NCBI GenBank assembly: GCA_035048815.1
Contig: JAUCBN010000016.1
Coordinates: 2,162,501 to 2,226,500, forward strand
Length of the DNA stretch: 64,000 nt
Direction of reading: 5' to 3'
DNA from: Abelmoschus esculentus
Taxonomy: Eukaryota > Streptophyta > Magnoliopsida > Malvales > Malvaceae
Both the position numbers and the translations under genes were made by a program. Numbering within the stretch: the first letter of the stretch is position 1; each line of letters opens with the position of its first letter. The notes beneath the pieces were generated by a model, which made no database searches, had not been told where the DNA came from, and worked only from the letters and a program-made list of their open reading frames with translations. Positions 11,970 to 26,037 of this stretch are shown here, in pieces.

Positions 11970-14900
11970 CTAAACACGAATTTTTAGGGATAATAAAAAT
12001 TAATAAATATAATTAATATAAATAATAAAAATATTAAAAAAAAATAACAGAAAATCAAAAATAGTAAAAAATAATAAAAATAGAATAAAATTAAAAAATA
12101 AGAGATAATGGAGTTGATGATTTTTTGGTTGGTGGAGTGTTTTTAGGGATTTGAATTTTGTTTGGAGTTTTTTACTTCAATCAAAAGTCTGAATTTGAAG
12201 CCTATAAAAGAAGGAGGATTTCAAGGTTAAAGGGGCAGAGAACAAAACGAAGAGAAGGGGAGTTGAGATCAGAATTCAAAGGAGCAAAATTACAAGCTTG
12301 AGTAAGGGGAAGGATTTCAATCGGTGAGGAAGCAAAGGAGGTCGCCGGCGGTAAGTTCTTTTCCTCTTTAATTTTGGTTTTTTTATGGATTAGACTCCTA
12401 GATTCGAAATTAGTTTTTTTAGATTAATTAGGACTTAAAAATTAATTTTAAAGATTTTAAAAATTTAATTAGGTTCTAAATTAGAATTTAATTTAGTTTT
12501 TAAGAAAACTTTAAAATTAATTTAACCTAGTTAGATTTAACCCTTTGAACCCTAAAATTAGACTTGAATTAGGTATAATTTAGTTCTTAAATTTTGGAAA
12601 TTATTTTAATTAATTATTTTAAATTAATTTTAATCAATTTCTAAAAAATAAGCTTTAAAATTAACTCACCTAAATTAGGTTTAGTTTAGCCTTAAACCTT
12701 AAAACTCGGAATTTACGACCCCTTACTCCCTGGTATAAACGATCTCGTTGTCCGAATATTTGGACGTCTATGCCGCCGGCCACTACCAGAAGATTTCACT
12801 TGCGCTGCCTCTGTCTGAAACCAAGCAATGCCTGCATATCTATCTACTTAATATCCCCATCATCAGTCCTTTTACTTTAAACACGTATACTCTATGGGTT
12901 GTTTTCCCTGAAGCAATCCTAAAAATCATGGAATCTACAAGACTTATTTGTAATTCCAGTGTAATCCCTACTTGCCAAATAAAATGATGGGTTAATCAGA
13001 ATATATTTAGTTATTTCGTAATTCTTTAATAAATTTTATGATCGACAGAAAATAATTTCAAATATATTATTGTAGAAAAATATACGATGAAATTATATTA
13101 AGAAAATTTTTAACGAACTTGATAATATTGATTTATATAATTTTTAATAATAAAATTGTACTTTTCGCCGATAAAAAAACTTTAATTAAATATTAAAAAA
13201 CTCACAAAATAGTTATTTTAAAACCAAGAGAACGTTAAGTAAGAATTTATTCGCAAAATAAAAATAAATTTTTTGATTTGGTATAAAAAGTATTAGATTT
13301 TATTCGAATTATAATTTTATAAACTTAATAAGGAAAACTTCAGATAATAATTGAGATATAAAATATAATTTTAAATAAAATATTTTTTTAATAATTAATG
13401 AATTTGTTTCGAGTTTGAGGTAAGTCCTATAATTTTATCTGATATATGTTTACCAAGTACGTAAAATATAAAAAATATATATGATATCTTATATGATTAC
13501 AAAAAATAATTTATATATTTACTTGTATACAAAAATAATGATATTGTTTGTAAATTAGCATATAGTTAATACCGTATTACATTAATAGATAAATTAATTA
13601 ATTTAACTAATAAATTAAATTAGTTTATTATATAAAAATATTTAATAAAATCAATTAATAGTTATTTGATTATTTAGGCGAGCAAAACAAGATATAATGA
13701 CATGCATGATTATATTCCAAATATGGGAGAATCACACTTCAGGTCCCTCCTCTTTCAAAGCTTCACAACATAGCTTATCATCTAAGCCCAAAAGGTTTGA
13801 AATTCACTTAAACTAAGGACCAAAACTTAAATATTATTAATTCGTTGACTCAAAAATTCAGATCGTTATATTCAAAATTTTATATTTGTATTGTAATTTG
13901 ATTTTTTTCTAAAATAGTATGTATTTCAAAAGTCAAATTATAGTAATAATTTATAAGGTTTGGCCAAACCTAACTAAAACATATCCCTTACAAAGAAGAT
14001 AGGTCATAAACGTGCAAGTACAGCTTTGTCTTAAATTATAATTATAGATCTAATTAATTACATTAATATTGTTTAATTATAATTTATATTGTTATTAGTC
14101 AGAACAAATTTTACACTATTAGTTAGAAAAAGATTAAGGACGAAAAGAAATGATCAAAAAACGAAAAATTATTAAAATTACATTGTGAGAGCTGAGAGAG
14201 GTAATTTTTGGGTTAATTATATTTTAGGCTCTTATAATTTTAAAATCATTATAATTAAGTTTTTTTTCTTGTCGCTCTGAAATTTTTTATGGTTTATTAA
14301 TTTTTAAGACCCAACAATCTAAAATTAATAAAATTAAACTTTGACCCTTATTTTTCTAGTTTAATTATTTTTTAAGACTTTTTTAATTTTAAAATTTATA
14401 AAATTAAGCTTAAATTCTCGTAATTTTATAATTTAGTTATTTTTTAAGATTTTATTATTTTAAAATTAATCGATCTTTCCTGATTCAATTTTGACTCCAC
14501 CCCTACTCGTGTTAATGTACATATAACCGAGTTTGTTCTTAATCTAAATATCATATAAATCCTTTAACTAGAGCTTATATTAATATTTTAACTTCATATA
14601 CTAATCTAAAGAATCTAACTAAAGAGTAAATTCATGAAAATTGAAAAAAAAAATTGAATTGGACCGTGATAATTGAAGTTATTGTTAAATGGGTTCTTTG
14701 AATATTTAGTTTTTTAAAACAAATATGTTTTTTTTATATTATAATATAAAACAGTTTTTTTATTAGTTTAAAATATAAATTATGATTTTTTTAAAAAATA
14801 ATATCGTCGAAAAGTTTCAAAAGTATTAAAATAAAATTTTAACTAAAAATTAAGGGTGAAAAAATAACATAACACTAAATTAATATATGACGTTATCATT

Positions 14901-16578
14901 TATTAATAATCAATGATATTAACAGATGAATAATTAAAATTTAATTTTTGATAAAGTTTATAATTATACTGTAATTTTTTATTATTAAGCGAAAAGCAAA
15001 ATCCATATATAGATAAGAGATTATTTATATAATTTATCTTAATATTTTATTTTTTAAAATTAGTTTTGAGTATTTGGAAATTGTTTTCTAAAGGTGAAAT
15101 CATGCTTTGTATTCCTTCTAAATTACACGTTCAATACAACCAAATTAAAATAACAAGCAATTCAATTTCAAAATTTATTACTATTAAAAAAATTAATACA
15201 TCAATATTACATTGTATTAAAATCAATAATAATAATAATTATTATTATTATTTTAATATCTCTAGTCTAAATTTTATATTCTTTATTTCGTACGTTACTC
15301 TTCTGTTAACTCTTTAGTTAATTTCACTTTAAGAAGTATCCTATTAATTATAGTTTGGTCACGACCACTTGCATCATCTTAAATTTATAAATAAATTATC
15401 AAAACATATACTAATAAAATATTCATGGTTCATGTACATTTTTAAAATGCATTGTAAACATTAATTATATCAGCCATCGAGATAAAATTAAGATTTAAAA
15501 TTAAAGATAAAATATAAATATTTAAAAATATAAAATTTATTTTTTATAAAATTAAATAAAAAGATAAAAATAAAAAAATAAAGGGTGATTATTCTACTAT
15601 ATCTCATATAGTTTCGTCTCTGCCATCTATTGTATAGGTAAACAAAAATATTCCAAGTTAAAGTTATATATTAAATAAAGAGATAAAAGTTTTTTTTCCT
15701 ACTTTTAAATATATTATACGGAAATCTATTATGATTCTACTCCTTTTTTATTTCCATAAAAGGAAAATCAACAAATTATTATTAATAAAGTTGTAAAAGA
15801 TTTGTATATAGATTTAGTAGTTGCACATTCAATTTTCAGGTAATTCGTTTGACTTGTTTTATTTAGATAATATGCTTATATTAAAGAATAAAAATATAAA
15901 ACAAAAATTAATCCCCTTAAAAATGTCTTAATGAAAAATTTAACAATTTATAGAAGACACATTTCTTTTTATATTATTTCTTTAATTTTCTAATAAATAA
16001 TTTTTTAAAAAATTAAAATTATCGTTTTAATTATTTTATATATTTTTAAAACGTGTATTAAAGTATTTTATTTTATTTTGCTTAAATGAGAAATAAATTC
16101 CTAAAATATACCTCATTTAATTGATTAATATTTTTCAAATAACGGTCATATTTAAAATTATAACGGTGTAAATTTTAAACACTTATTTTTAATGAAAAAT
16201 AGATACCTAAAATTCAAAAATTATACTTTAAAGGCTTAGACATTTATTATTTTATTTAAACTTATTTTCAATATTTTTTTGGATTTCTTTATTTCTCATA
16301 ATTACCAATTCAATACGTAAATAATTACTTTATTATATAAATATATGATTTCATATCATAGTTTAATTACATTATAAAAAGACATTAACAGTTTACAAAA
16401 TTTCTTGACAGCAGCCACAAGATCAACTTGGCTTAGCTCTTTCGTAGTAAAGAAAGAGAAGCATTCATGTTTCTTCTTCTTTTTACAGATGAATACAGAC
16501 ACTTAACTATCAACATTTCAACAGCAACCGTTATAAGGCAAAGATGAAGTACTTACCGAAGTTTATGGCCGACATTCA
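11970..16578. other. Intergenic AT-rich DNA
   Basis: About 4.6 kb, mostly very AT-rich, with no gene recognised. The only structured part is the promoter-like segment at 12190-12360. The far right (about 16390-16578) is the 3' UTR of the receptor kinase. Short frames, such as one at 12748-12987, look like chance. Confidence 0.6.
12190..12360 (+). promoter_or_regulatory. Orphan promoter plus first-exon-like segment (possible LTR remnant)
   Basis: A CCTATAAAAG TATA box near 12200 is followed by about 140 bp of purine-rich, GC-richer sequence that ends in GCCGGCG followed by GTAAGTTC, a strong splice donor. No coding exon follows. This is the layout of an LTR promoter and leader or of an orphan first exon; no second LTR was found. 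Confidence 0.3.
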
Positions 16579-19485
16579 TTACCGGGGACCGGAAAGCTCC
16601 ATGGCTTCCACCACGAGTGAAGATTCTTCTATAAAATCAGAGTATCGTTGCGGAGGAGGGTTATCACAAGACCGGGACCTTGGCGTCTGAACCGGTTGTG
16701 AGGCCTCCCATTTGTCAACCAGACCATCACCTTCTAGCATCCTTAATACTTCAGACATCCTCGGACGGTGTAGAGGGTCGAATTCAGTGCATAAAAGAGC
16801 AATTTGAACTATTTCTTCTAACTCAATGCTGTCAAAATTGCCTTTTAGATCCTTATCTGCCAGCAGGCTTAGTTTACCTTCCTGATGTAGCTTCTTTACC
16901 TGCAAGACAAGTTAATCAATTTATAGAACCAAATAGGAAAAGTGTAAGGATCTGTGGTACCCGGATCCATTATTCTTTAGTACTCATTTCAAATCTGTCC
17001 TGCATATTTGGATCTAGGCATGAAATATGATCGTAAAACTTATCGAAAGAAATGAGGTTAACAATAGCCTTAATCGATGTCTCCCGATGTTTTACGAAAC
17101 ATAACATGCATATTGTTCTGCACTATGTAAGCAACTTTCTTAAATGACAAGGAACGTACTAATTAAGACTCGTTCCGAGTGAATTTATGTTTTAAACATG
17201 TATTGCTCAGTGCACCTAAGATGTACATTAAAAGGAGAGAAAGCGAGAGTACCCAATCAAGCATTACGTGCTTCTGGTTTGACCCTCGTCCAAAATCCAG
17301 GGCCTTCTGACCTGTGATCAACTCAAGGAGCAGGACCCCGAACCCAAATACGTCTGTCTTCTCAGACGACTGACCTGTTGATAAGTACTCAGGAGCAATG
17401 TGACCGACAGTACCGCGAACCGTCGTAGTAACATGAGAATCTCGGTGATCTAAAAGCTTTGCCAATCCAAAATCTCCAACAACTGCCTCAAAGTCTTCAT
17501 CCAACAAAATGTTGGCAGCCTTGACATCACGATGAATAATTTTCGGGTCACACTGTTCATGCAAATATACAAGCCCCCTAGCTGTACCTAAGGCTATCCT
17601 CTTCCGCCTTGCCCAGTCTAAAACTGGCCTTCCATGAATATGATCTTATACGAAACCATGAACTTACAAAATTATCAGTATAAAGTTGAGAATAAAGTTA
17701 AGAAACAGTAACTACTATTCAACTTCAGTAAACTAACCTTTTAATCTAGACATTACGCTGCCATTTGGCATATAGGGGTAAACCAGGAGCCTTTCGTTCT
17801 CGGCCATGCAGAATCCGGAAAGCCTGAGAAGATTGCGATGGACAGCTAAACTTATTGTCTCCACTTCAGTCTGAAATTGAATTTCACCACCAGCTATATT
17901 ATAGTCCTTCAGCCTTTTAACAGCTACCAGAGTTCCATCATTCAAGCAACCCTTGTAGACTATCCCAAATCCACCTCTCCCAAGAATATTCTTCGAGTTG
18001 AAATGGTCAGTGGCCGTCCTAAGTTCCTTAAATGTATACCTTTTCAAATGTCCCAAGCATACTTCCGGGTCGTATTGCTCTGTCATGCAACATGTATGGG
18101 CTAGTAATTAGAGGATACCGGAGAGAGGAAACATTGTTTAATACGTTCTTCAATGCTTCTAAACTTCATTTCCACCTCTTCCAAGGAATTTAACATGCAG
18201 CATACAGAGCTCCAACAAAATAGTTGCCGAGTCAATAGCATAGAATCAATGACAATTTACAGGCAGCAGTACTACTTGTGAATTAGGAGCCCTTGCTCGT
18301 GATGAGTGTTAACATATTACGGATGCAGAAAGCTTATAAAACAGTACAGAATCACTGATAATACAAAATTAAAATGCAAAAATAAATAATAACAATAACA
18401 ATAAGATCAGGGAATTTAAAGAAGCTGACCATTAACATCAAAGAAAATCTGCTGGTTGTGTCTATATCGCCACCAAACAAGAAACCCTATAAACAGTGCG
18501 ATGAAGAAAAGAGCACCGAAGCTAGCACCAAAAGCAACAGCTACATGATGGCCTTTTGATTCAGAGTCTGATTGATCTAAGAAATCAAGGATCCAGATAT
18601 TCAGACATGAAACTAAACTGTGATGAACAAGAGAAATGTCATAACGTTGACAAGAAACTGCATCTCTAACACAGTGATAGTCACCTTTTGGACCATCTGG
18701 TGGGAGAGAAAGAGGCTCCGGTAAGACTGCAGAACAGTTGTTGCCCGTTTTCGGCCCACAGATCAAAGGGTTACCAATAACTCTGAAGGGAGAAAATGGG
18801 AACTATAACTAAAAAACCATTGTTACAAGCATTAAGAGCCCTTAACAGAATAAGGGAAAGAAATAGCTCACTTGAAAGTCCTTGTGGATATTTTTGGCAG
18901 GGAACCACTCAGATTATTATAAGACAGGTCCCTAATAAACGTTTTACAGGCGACGGGTGAGCAAATAACATGCAGAATAATAACAAGGTAAATTTAAGGC
19001 TTTACAAATAGCATTTGTAAGACATCAAAACATAAGATAAACAAGTCCATATACATATACATATACATACACAAGTGTGAGGCCTCCAATTTTTGACAAA
19101 GAATCCGGGCAGGCACCAGTAAGACTATTGTTGTTTAACCGCCTAATACGTCCAGAAAAAACAAAGGGAAAAACATGTAAAAAATAGCTCAACTAGAAAG
19201 AAACTTGACAGGCAGATGACGACGATGCAAAAGAAGTAAAAAGAATTGACACTTACAAATAGTTAAGGTTTTCCAAGTCCCCCAAGGAAGTAGGTATTTC
19301 ACCATTGAAAGTATTGTTGGAGAGATCAAGAGTCTGCAGCTTCTCTAACTTCCCAATGGTAGTTGGAATTGGACCTGAAATAGCATTATTCTGAAGCAAC
19401 CTACACAAGAAAAAGGAACAAACAAGTACTTAACAAAAATGCGGGAAATTTGAGTCACAAAAATTAGGGAAACCCAATGAAAAGA

Positions 19486-19516
<31 letters not shown>

Positions 19517-20347
19517 TAGTCAGCATAGGCAATAACTTACACTGACTGCAGCTCACTAAGGTTCCCAATCAATGGAGATAAAGTCCCAGACAAGCTTTGA
19601 CTAGGAAGTCCCCTGTTCAAGGAGGAAAAGTAAAGAGTTTAGAACAAAATCTGGGTTTATTTTCCTACACCTGTGCGTGTTAGAAATAGGCAAAGATGTG
19701 AAGGGAAGAAGAAGACTTACAAAGCAGAAACATAGCCATCTGGAGAGCAAGTAATCATCCTCCAACTACATGGATCAACAGAATTTGAATCCCAATTCTC
19801 CAGAACATTATACGGGTCGTTTAGATCAGATTTAATGGCCATTAAAGCAACCACTGCTTAAATGTTCATCATATATGCAGAAGGAAAATAAGTCAATTAA
19901 CACTCGTTACAGAAAAAAAAAGACTTCGAAAACAAAGCCATCTGGAGAGAAAGTAAGCACCCTCCAATTAGAAAAAGATTTGAAGAAAAAAAGGCAAATG
20001 TGTCACCATGTAATTATGATAGCAGTCGTTCAGACAGACATTCAAAGCATTTACTCTTGAAAAACAAAAAGAATCTATGAACATGGAAACTATAAATACT
20101 ACAAAAAGGAACAGTAATTATCGAATTCAACAACACTGATTGAGAAACAACTAAAGCAAGCCTTTTTCAAGACTATGAACTTGGAAACTATAAAAAGAAT
20201 AAGCTTGAGGAGAATGGAAAAAAGGGGAAATTTTGAGGAAAAAAACTAACCTTCATAGTTTATACCAGTTGGAGAAAGAGTAGCAGAAGAAATCCCCATA
20301 AATGCCAAAAACAGTGAGCCCAGACCAAACAGCATCAAACTCTTCAT
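16579..20347 (-). CDS. LRR receptor-like serine/threonine kinase, subfamily II (NIK/SERK-related)
   Basis: Plasma-membrane receptor kinase. Eleven exons, among them 20347-20251 (signal peptide, MKSLMLFGLGSLFLAFMGIS), 19853-19721 (LRR N-terminal cap with NSVDPCSW), several LRR exons of 72-bp modulus, a short proline/serine linker, the TM exon (SFGALFFIALFIGFLVWW), and kinase exons near 18079-17735, 17655-17252 and 16901-16579. The kinase has GRGGFG, VAVKRLK, HRDVKAANIL (RD type), GDFGLAK and GTVGHIAPEYL. It ends in SSLVVEAMELSGPR, the conserved subfamily II tail. All junctions keep frame. The close match to NIK1 and At5g45780 supports a role in development or immunity signalling, but the exact orthologue is not settled. 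Confidence 0.95.
19487..19511. repeat. (TA)n microsatellite in a receptor-kinase intron
   Basis: An uninterrupted TA run in the intron between two LRR exons. Confidence 0.9.
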
Positions 20348-23300
20348 CTCCACGCTGCTAAAAACTACAGTTTCACAGCTCATTCAAATTCTACTTTCTC
20401 AGAAAAACCAATTATCATCTGATCAACAAAACCATAACCAGTCATCATTCACATGAAGCTGAAGTCTCTATCTTCCCCTTATCCCAGCACACAAGCTGTC
20501 ATGTCCCTTTCATAATCAGAATTCAGAACCACCTAAGCTGAACCCACCATTTACCCTTCAAAGGAACTTCCCTTCTTTAACCTTCTCACTTCAAATAAAA
20601 GTTTCTCAAAACTGGTTCTTGATTAATACCAAGAATGCTAACGAGACTTCTATCTAGAGGAGAGAATGAGCTAAAAAAGAGAGAATTTTCTCGAGAAACA
20701 AGCAGCCATTTTCCCCTGAATTTCTGAGATCCTAGAGATCTGTGAACACTGGCATGTGAAAACTAAATATTTTAGATGATCCCCACAAATTCATGTAGTT
20801 TTGCTCCTGGTTTCTAACTCTCCCTTGCTCTTCAGTACTACTGAGTCCACCATTATCTTTCAACTAACTTTTTCCCTCTTGCTTTCACCTTTTTAATTTA
20901 CCTTTAAACCCAAAAAGAAAAAAGAAAATCAATCAATCAAACAAACCAAGAAAGAACCAAACAAGAAGTGGCCAAAACAAAAGGCCAAAGTCGACACATA
21001 AACAGATGCAGCAGACACCATAGTAGAAAACACTATTTTTCCAGTTTTCTTTTTCCTTCTTTTCTTTTCAAAACAGTGAAAACGAGAACTTTAGTTTATT
21101 TGAAAATTGAATTACAAAAAGTTTACAAATTTAATATTTTTTTTGAGAGATCGTTGTAAGTTCGGTGATTGGACTGAAGAGATGCATGGAATTGTGATGA
21201 GAAAGCGAACAATATAATATCAATGTGCAGGAAAAAAAATATTTTTATCTTACAGATTAGTTTCTTGACAGGTCACGTGCTTGGCTTGTCCTACCCTTTG
21301 TTGTTTTCCGGCTTAAAATTTCTAAATTAAAATAATGCTTTTTTTTAAATAAATAAAAATTAAACTATCATTTTCGAAAAAGAAAACTGGAAAAATAGTG
21401 TTTTTATCTTTTATTATTCTATATAATTTTTAGTAAATTAATTAAAAAATACTACTTAAGAATCAAACATGAGACTAATTCATATAAATTCTATTTTCAT
21501 TATATCTATGATTACTTATTCAATTATTTTTTGCAAATATACTTTTATATAAAACATTGGGTTGAAGAATAATTTTTCCCTTACAATAATCTGTTTTTTT
21601 ATAATATTATTTTTATTATTCTCAATTTTAATAATATACCCCTTATAAATGTTAATTCCAATTATCGGTCCATTTAAATTATCCTGTGCTAAAATACATC
21701 GTAATTATTACTTAATCCTGATGTTAATAATGTGTGTAGTCTAACCCGGAACCCGAAAGCATTTTTGTGGCGTTGGGGACTGGTCACTGAAAATACCGAA
21801 TATTCTGTCGTTAATAATTTGAATTAGGAAGTGAAATCCTTACCTGGACCCGGTCCCCTCCCTACTTACGCAACAACTTGTGGAAAAGAATTCCCACTTA
21901 CTATTCCAGATATAGAGGGATAAAAATTTATGTTAAAAAATAAATTTTAAAAATAAAAAATAATATTTTAAAAAATACGTTTATCTTTTTTATTTAGTTG
22001 ATGATTTATACTGATGTAATTTAATTTTTAGTATTAGAATATTTTATTTGATAATTTGAATCGTTCATCACTCATTCATTATTCACGCGTTTCGATTTAA
22101 TAAAAGCAAAGAGATTCATGAAGCTTTTGAATCTTGATGGTATGTTTATCTTTATAAATTTATTTTATTTTTCTTTATTTTAGGTTTTAACCGTTTTGAT
22201 TTTTAAATAGTGAAGAAGTTTTTATTGAAAATTTAAAACAGAATTAATTTTTTTATCAAAATTTTTAAATTACTATTTTTTTACAGACATTTAAAAAAAA
22301 TTACATACGTATACGCCAAGCTAAACATCTAAAGTTTCTATCTAAGTTTTGAGAATTCTTTTTTAAAAAAAATAAACAAACAAGAATTCCGATTATAAAT
22401 TAAATGTTTATATTCTTAAACTCTCACCCTAAACTTAAGAAATTAAAATCAACTTATAAAATATTTTTAATTTTTAATTTAAGTGACGTTATTTTTTCAT
22501 TTTTAATTCCATTTTCCTGGTCAAGGATTTCCTTGGTCGTGGACCAACCACTCCAACCAACCGGAGAGATAGAGGGACTGTATTTGAAAATTTAATAATA
22601 TTTGTTGATTTGAATTTTAACAACATATCCGAGTCGTAACTAACAGAATTAAGAATCAATGAATTCCACAAAGAGTGATGTGTGGATATTTTATGATATA
22701 AAATATATTTATTTTTTTAAATTGACAAGACATTCTCAAATTAACACATATAAATAAATAATATATACTCAAATTTATAATAATATTTTTTTTTACTGAA
22801 ACAAGTTCGATTAACGTAGAATTGTATGATACAAAGGTTAGTATTCGGCATAAAAAAAATAAATTTTATTTTTTTTAATTAACTAATAGTGATATTACAG
22901 TAATATTTGTTCTATCACTGGTACTCGAACCCGTGATCTCTAAAAATAATAATCGTTTCTTTAACCACCATAACTCTATAGTTTGCTTTCGAAGTTCATT
23001 GTTTTAAGTCAAGATTATGGTAGCATAGTCAAAGTAATAAAGCAGCAATTTTCTTCAAAAGTTGGGCGATCTACTTTTGACTTTGTTAACACACCCAATA
23101 CTGAATTAGTTCAATAATTTTGCAGCTATTTAGTATTAATAGTAAAAAAATTGTCACCTTAATCCAGTTTAAGCCATCTAATATTGTTTACCATATAATT
23201 ATAATGGTTATATATTTAAAATTAAAAGGTTTATATAAACTTTAATTTATATGTATCGAAATTTTTATCTTAATTAAATCGTAGTTTCTTATCAAATGAT

Positions 23301-23520
23301 GCGTGTATCTTGTATCACATACATTAATCGCTCAAATTCTTAATCATACTTAATGAAATTAAAAGAATTCATTGGCTTTGTACATGAGGTATAACTGCAC
23401 ACCATGCATGGGCTCTGTACTTTGCACTTTCAAGTTTCCACTCATCAGAATAAAGACACTATGCAATTAACATTCGTGACGGCCGATAGCATCCCCGGAA
23501 TTCATCGCCAACGATCTCTC
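20348..23520. other. Intergenic: receptor kinase promoter and AT-rich spacer
   Basis: The first 500 bp should hold the 5' UTR and promoter of the receptor kinase, with many C/T tracts. The rest is AT-rich and holds a SINE-like piece at 22915-22982. The right end (about 23400-23520) is the 3' UTR of the membrane-protein gene. No further gene is visible. Confidence 0.6.
22915..22982 (-). repeat. Possible tRNA-derived SINE head, copy 2
   Basis: Read on the minus strand: GGTGGTTAAAG, then ATTTTTAGAGATCAC, then GGGTTCGAGTACC. These resemble a pol III A box and B box at tRNA-like spacing, and copies lie at 7228-7275 and 38752-38822. Confidence 0.4.
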
Positions 23521-25491
23521 TTATCGTGTCCTTTTCCGGAAGGAGTCCGGTGACGATCTCCACAAAGCAAAATCCTTGAGTTTAATCATCAAGGCGAAGA
23601 TGGCATAGCATGGGATGTGCATCAGTCCTACTCCCATGTACCTGTTTCAATCCAAGATAGCATGGTAGCATGTTACCGAAACGATCACCTGATCACAAGA
23701 AGCTCATCGGAGTATGTGTGTGCGTATGGTTTGTGTATCACAACATAACTGCAGTGATATTTAATAAAATGATCGACGGGGTACCATAACGGAGCGTATG
23801 CCGATGATAAGTTTAGGAATGGATATGGCCACCTGCAAAGATATGGGAGCCTTTCAAGATGTAAAACATTGGAAGTAAAGATAACACTGTCAAATGGGAA
23901 TGTAACATTACCAGAGGTTAATACAAGCATGGATGATCCATTGGAAGACTACAAATGTGCCTGTCCATAAAATGAAATATGCAATTCGAAAGAATGGGAA
24001 TCGCTGCAAATCGACGGTAAAATTAGCTTCGAATTCAATAAGAAGATGATTAGAAAAGGGAACTTACCATGCAATTCAGAATTGTGTCAACAACTAGGAA
24101 AATGGCATTGACAGAGTGCATACAGACAAGCAGCTGAGGAGGACAACGTGGACATAAATCTCAGATAAAAGGATGTCATATAGCAACAGAATTTCTGACT
24201 AAAACAAGAAGTGTATCAGGAAAATTAGAGTTAGCAGCCTCGTACTTACGAAATTCAGACCGTAATCGTTGGCTGTTAGGAGTGGAAAAAGAATGAGCCA
24301 GAACACAGAATCAGTGAGTATTACTGCACCTGCAGAAGTCTATTGGTAGACACCAAGATAATGAAAAATCAGGCGAAATGGCAATTAAAATAGGACCGGG
24401 ATAGTTAGGACATTATCAGCAGGGAGAATTAGAGAATCACAGAAGAGCAACATTCAAGGTAAAACAAAAATCACATAGTTGATTCGCCTAGTATTTTTAC
24501 AACTCTGCTAGACTAGAGGAACATGTTCATTAGGCTGGTGGAATACAGAACAGAAACCGAGAATCGGATAAGCAAAATCTAGATGTTCAATTTTGCACAA
24601 CTGTGAAAACTGAGTAGGAGAAAGACATACCTGATACATAATTTGCAAGGCATAAGTCCATGCACCAGCACCAGCACCAGCACCAGGCGGATGATAAGGT
24701 GATCTGTGGGAATCAAAATGTTTGGACCGGTAGGGCGCATTTGCAGTTTCTCCGATGACGGGAGGTGTGTAGGTGCCTTCGAAATCTGAACTTAAATGAT
24801 CGGTCCTATCGCCACCGACTTTTCCCCAGTGCTTTTGACATCCATATATGGAGATTGCAGATCCAAACTACAGTTTTAGTAGTAGATAATACCAACAAAT
24901 TAATACAGGATATTCCACAATCTAGCATCATACTTTGGAACAAACAATAGAGATGATAAAAATGGTACAAAAAACATACCCCAAAGTAAATTGTAACCAA
25001 AGTAAAAGTCCACCTGTTCAGGAACAAAAACACATCTGTTATAATAAAACAGAATCAGCAACATTGAGGATCAAGTAATCTGTGGAGATAACTCACTGAG
25101 TATAAAAGTAATATATACTGGTTCCGTCGACGGCGACATTGGCTAGAAGCAATGCCAAAAGCATGAAGAAAGCAAAGATTCTGAAACTAAGCAGCCAAGC
25201 AGGGTGAATGCTTCTGAGACATGTATTCCAAGCTTCATCCTCATATAAAACCCCAGGAGCTTCTTTATCAGTATCTCCATCTTCTAATTTTCGCCTACCT
25301 TCGAATCTCCATATTATAACAGCTGACACAATCATAGTGGCTAAGATGAACAATGCACATAATGTGAACCTCCAATTCAACCAGTAACTCAAGGTCGCCG
25401 TATCGGCAGTCGTGATCGGCTGCCATGTATGTGTCGAAGATCCTGATAAGTAACCCAAGAAATTACTCTTACTTGCTTCATTGGTTATCAT
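23521..25491 (-). CDS. Multi-pass membrane protein, unknown function (At1g10660/rolling-stone-like family), copy A
   Basis: Eight exons: 25491-25097, 25013-24980, 24867-24631, 24339-24250, 24133-24068, 24003-23912, 23832-23785 and 23641-23521, giving 360 aa. Conserved family strings include SYWLNWRF, EAWNTCLRSIHPAWLL, SIYGCQKHW, LTDSVFWLILFP, MHSVNAIFLVVD and WWPYPFLNL, with about six hydrophobic segments. The function of this plant family is not established. A copy-specific insert (GAGAGAGA) sits before AWTYALQ. Compared with copy B, the ATG that starts B (ATC-ATG) reads ATC-ACG here. The model therefore uses an upstream ATG that adds about 30 residues (MITNEASKSNFLGYL...). A non-AUG start or an upstream exon is possible. 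Confidence 0.88.
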
Positions 25492-26037
25492 AATTTCTTT
25501 ATGAATACTCCAAATGCAGAATGTTCAGAGAACACCAGAAATCAAGTTAAGTAAACAACTACAACGTGAAGAGTTCATAAAAGGGTCATTTTTAAAACCG
25601 AAGAAAATCTTCCTACGCTTCTTGAATGATCAAAATTCTGGGAAAATGTTAAAGAATGTAGCAAGGAACACTGTACACAGAAGAGAGGAAGAGGAAGGAA
25701 TACTAGAACTAAAGAAAATAAACTTGGAGTTCAACAAAAACAGAGAGAGATTCCTTACTTTAGATGGGAAATTGGCATAAAGCTTTGAAGTGGATTAAAA
25801 ATGGAAGAAATGAGGTCGATATCAATGAAAAAGAAAGATGGGGGAATTCAAAGGCTTACAATTTACGAATAAGAATGGTGAAGAATGAACACGAAGTCCA
25901 CGTTGATATGTGGGAATATGCTTTGCTTCTTCTTTGTATCGTAGCTTAAGAGAGACGAACCAAAAGTAAAGGACACTAGAATTTACCTTGGTCTGGAGGG
26001 AATTAGTTAATGAAGTTCGCTGAGGCTGGTTGTACTT

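Noticed and set aside
12748..12987. 79-codon frame after the orphan promoter-like segment
   Set aside because: Begins without an ATG in context, has no recognised domain, and does not join to the donor at about 12351 in a convincing way.
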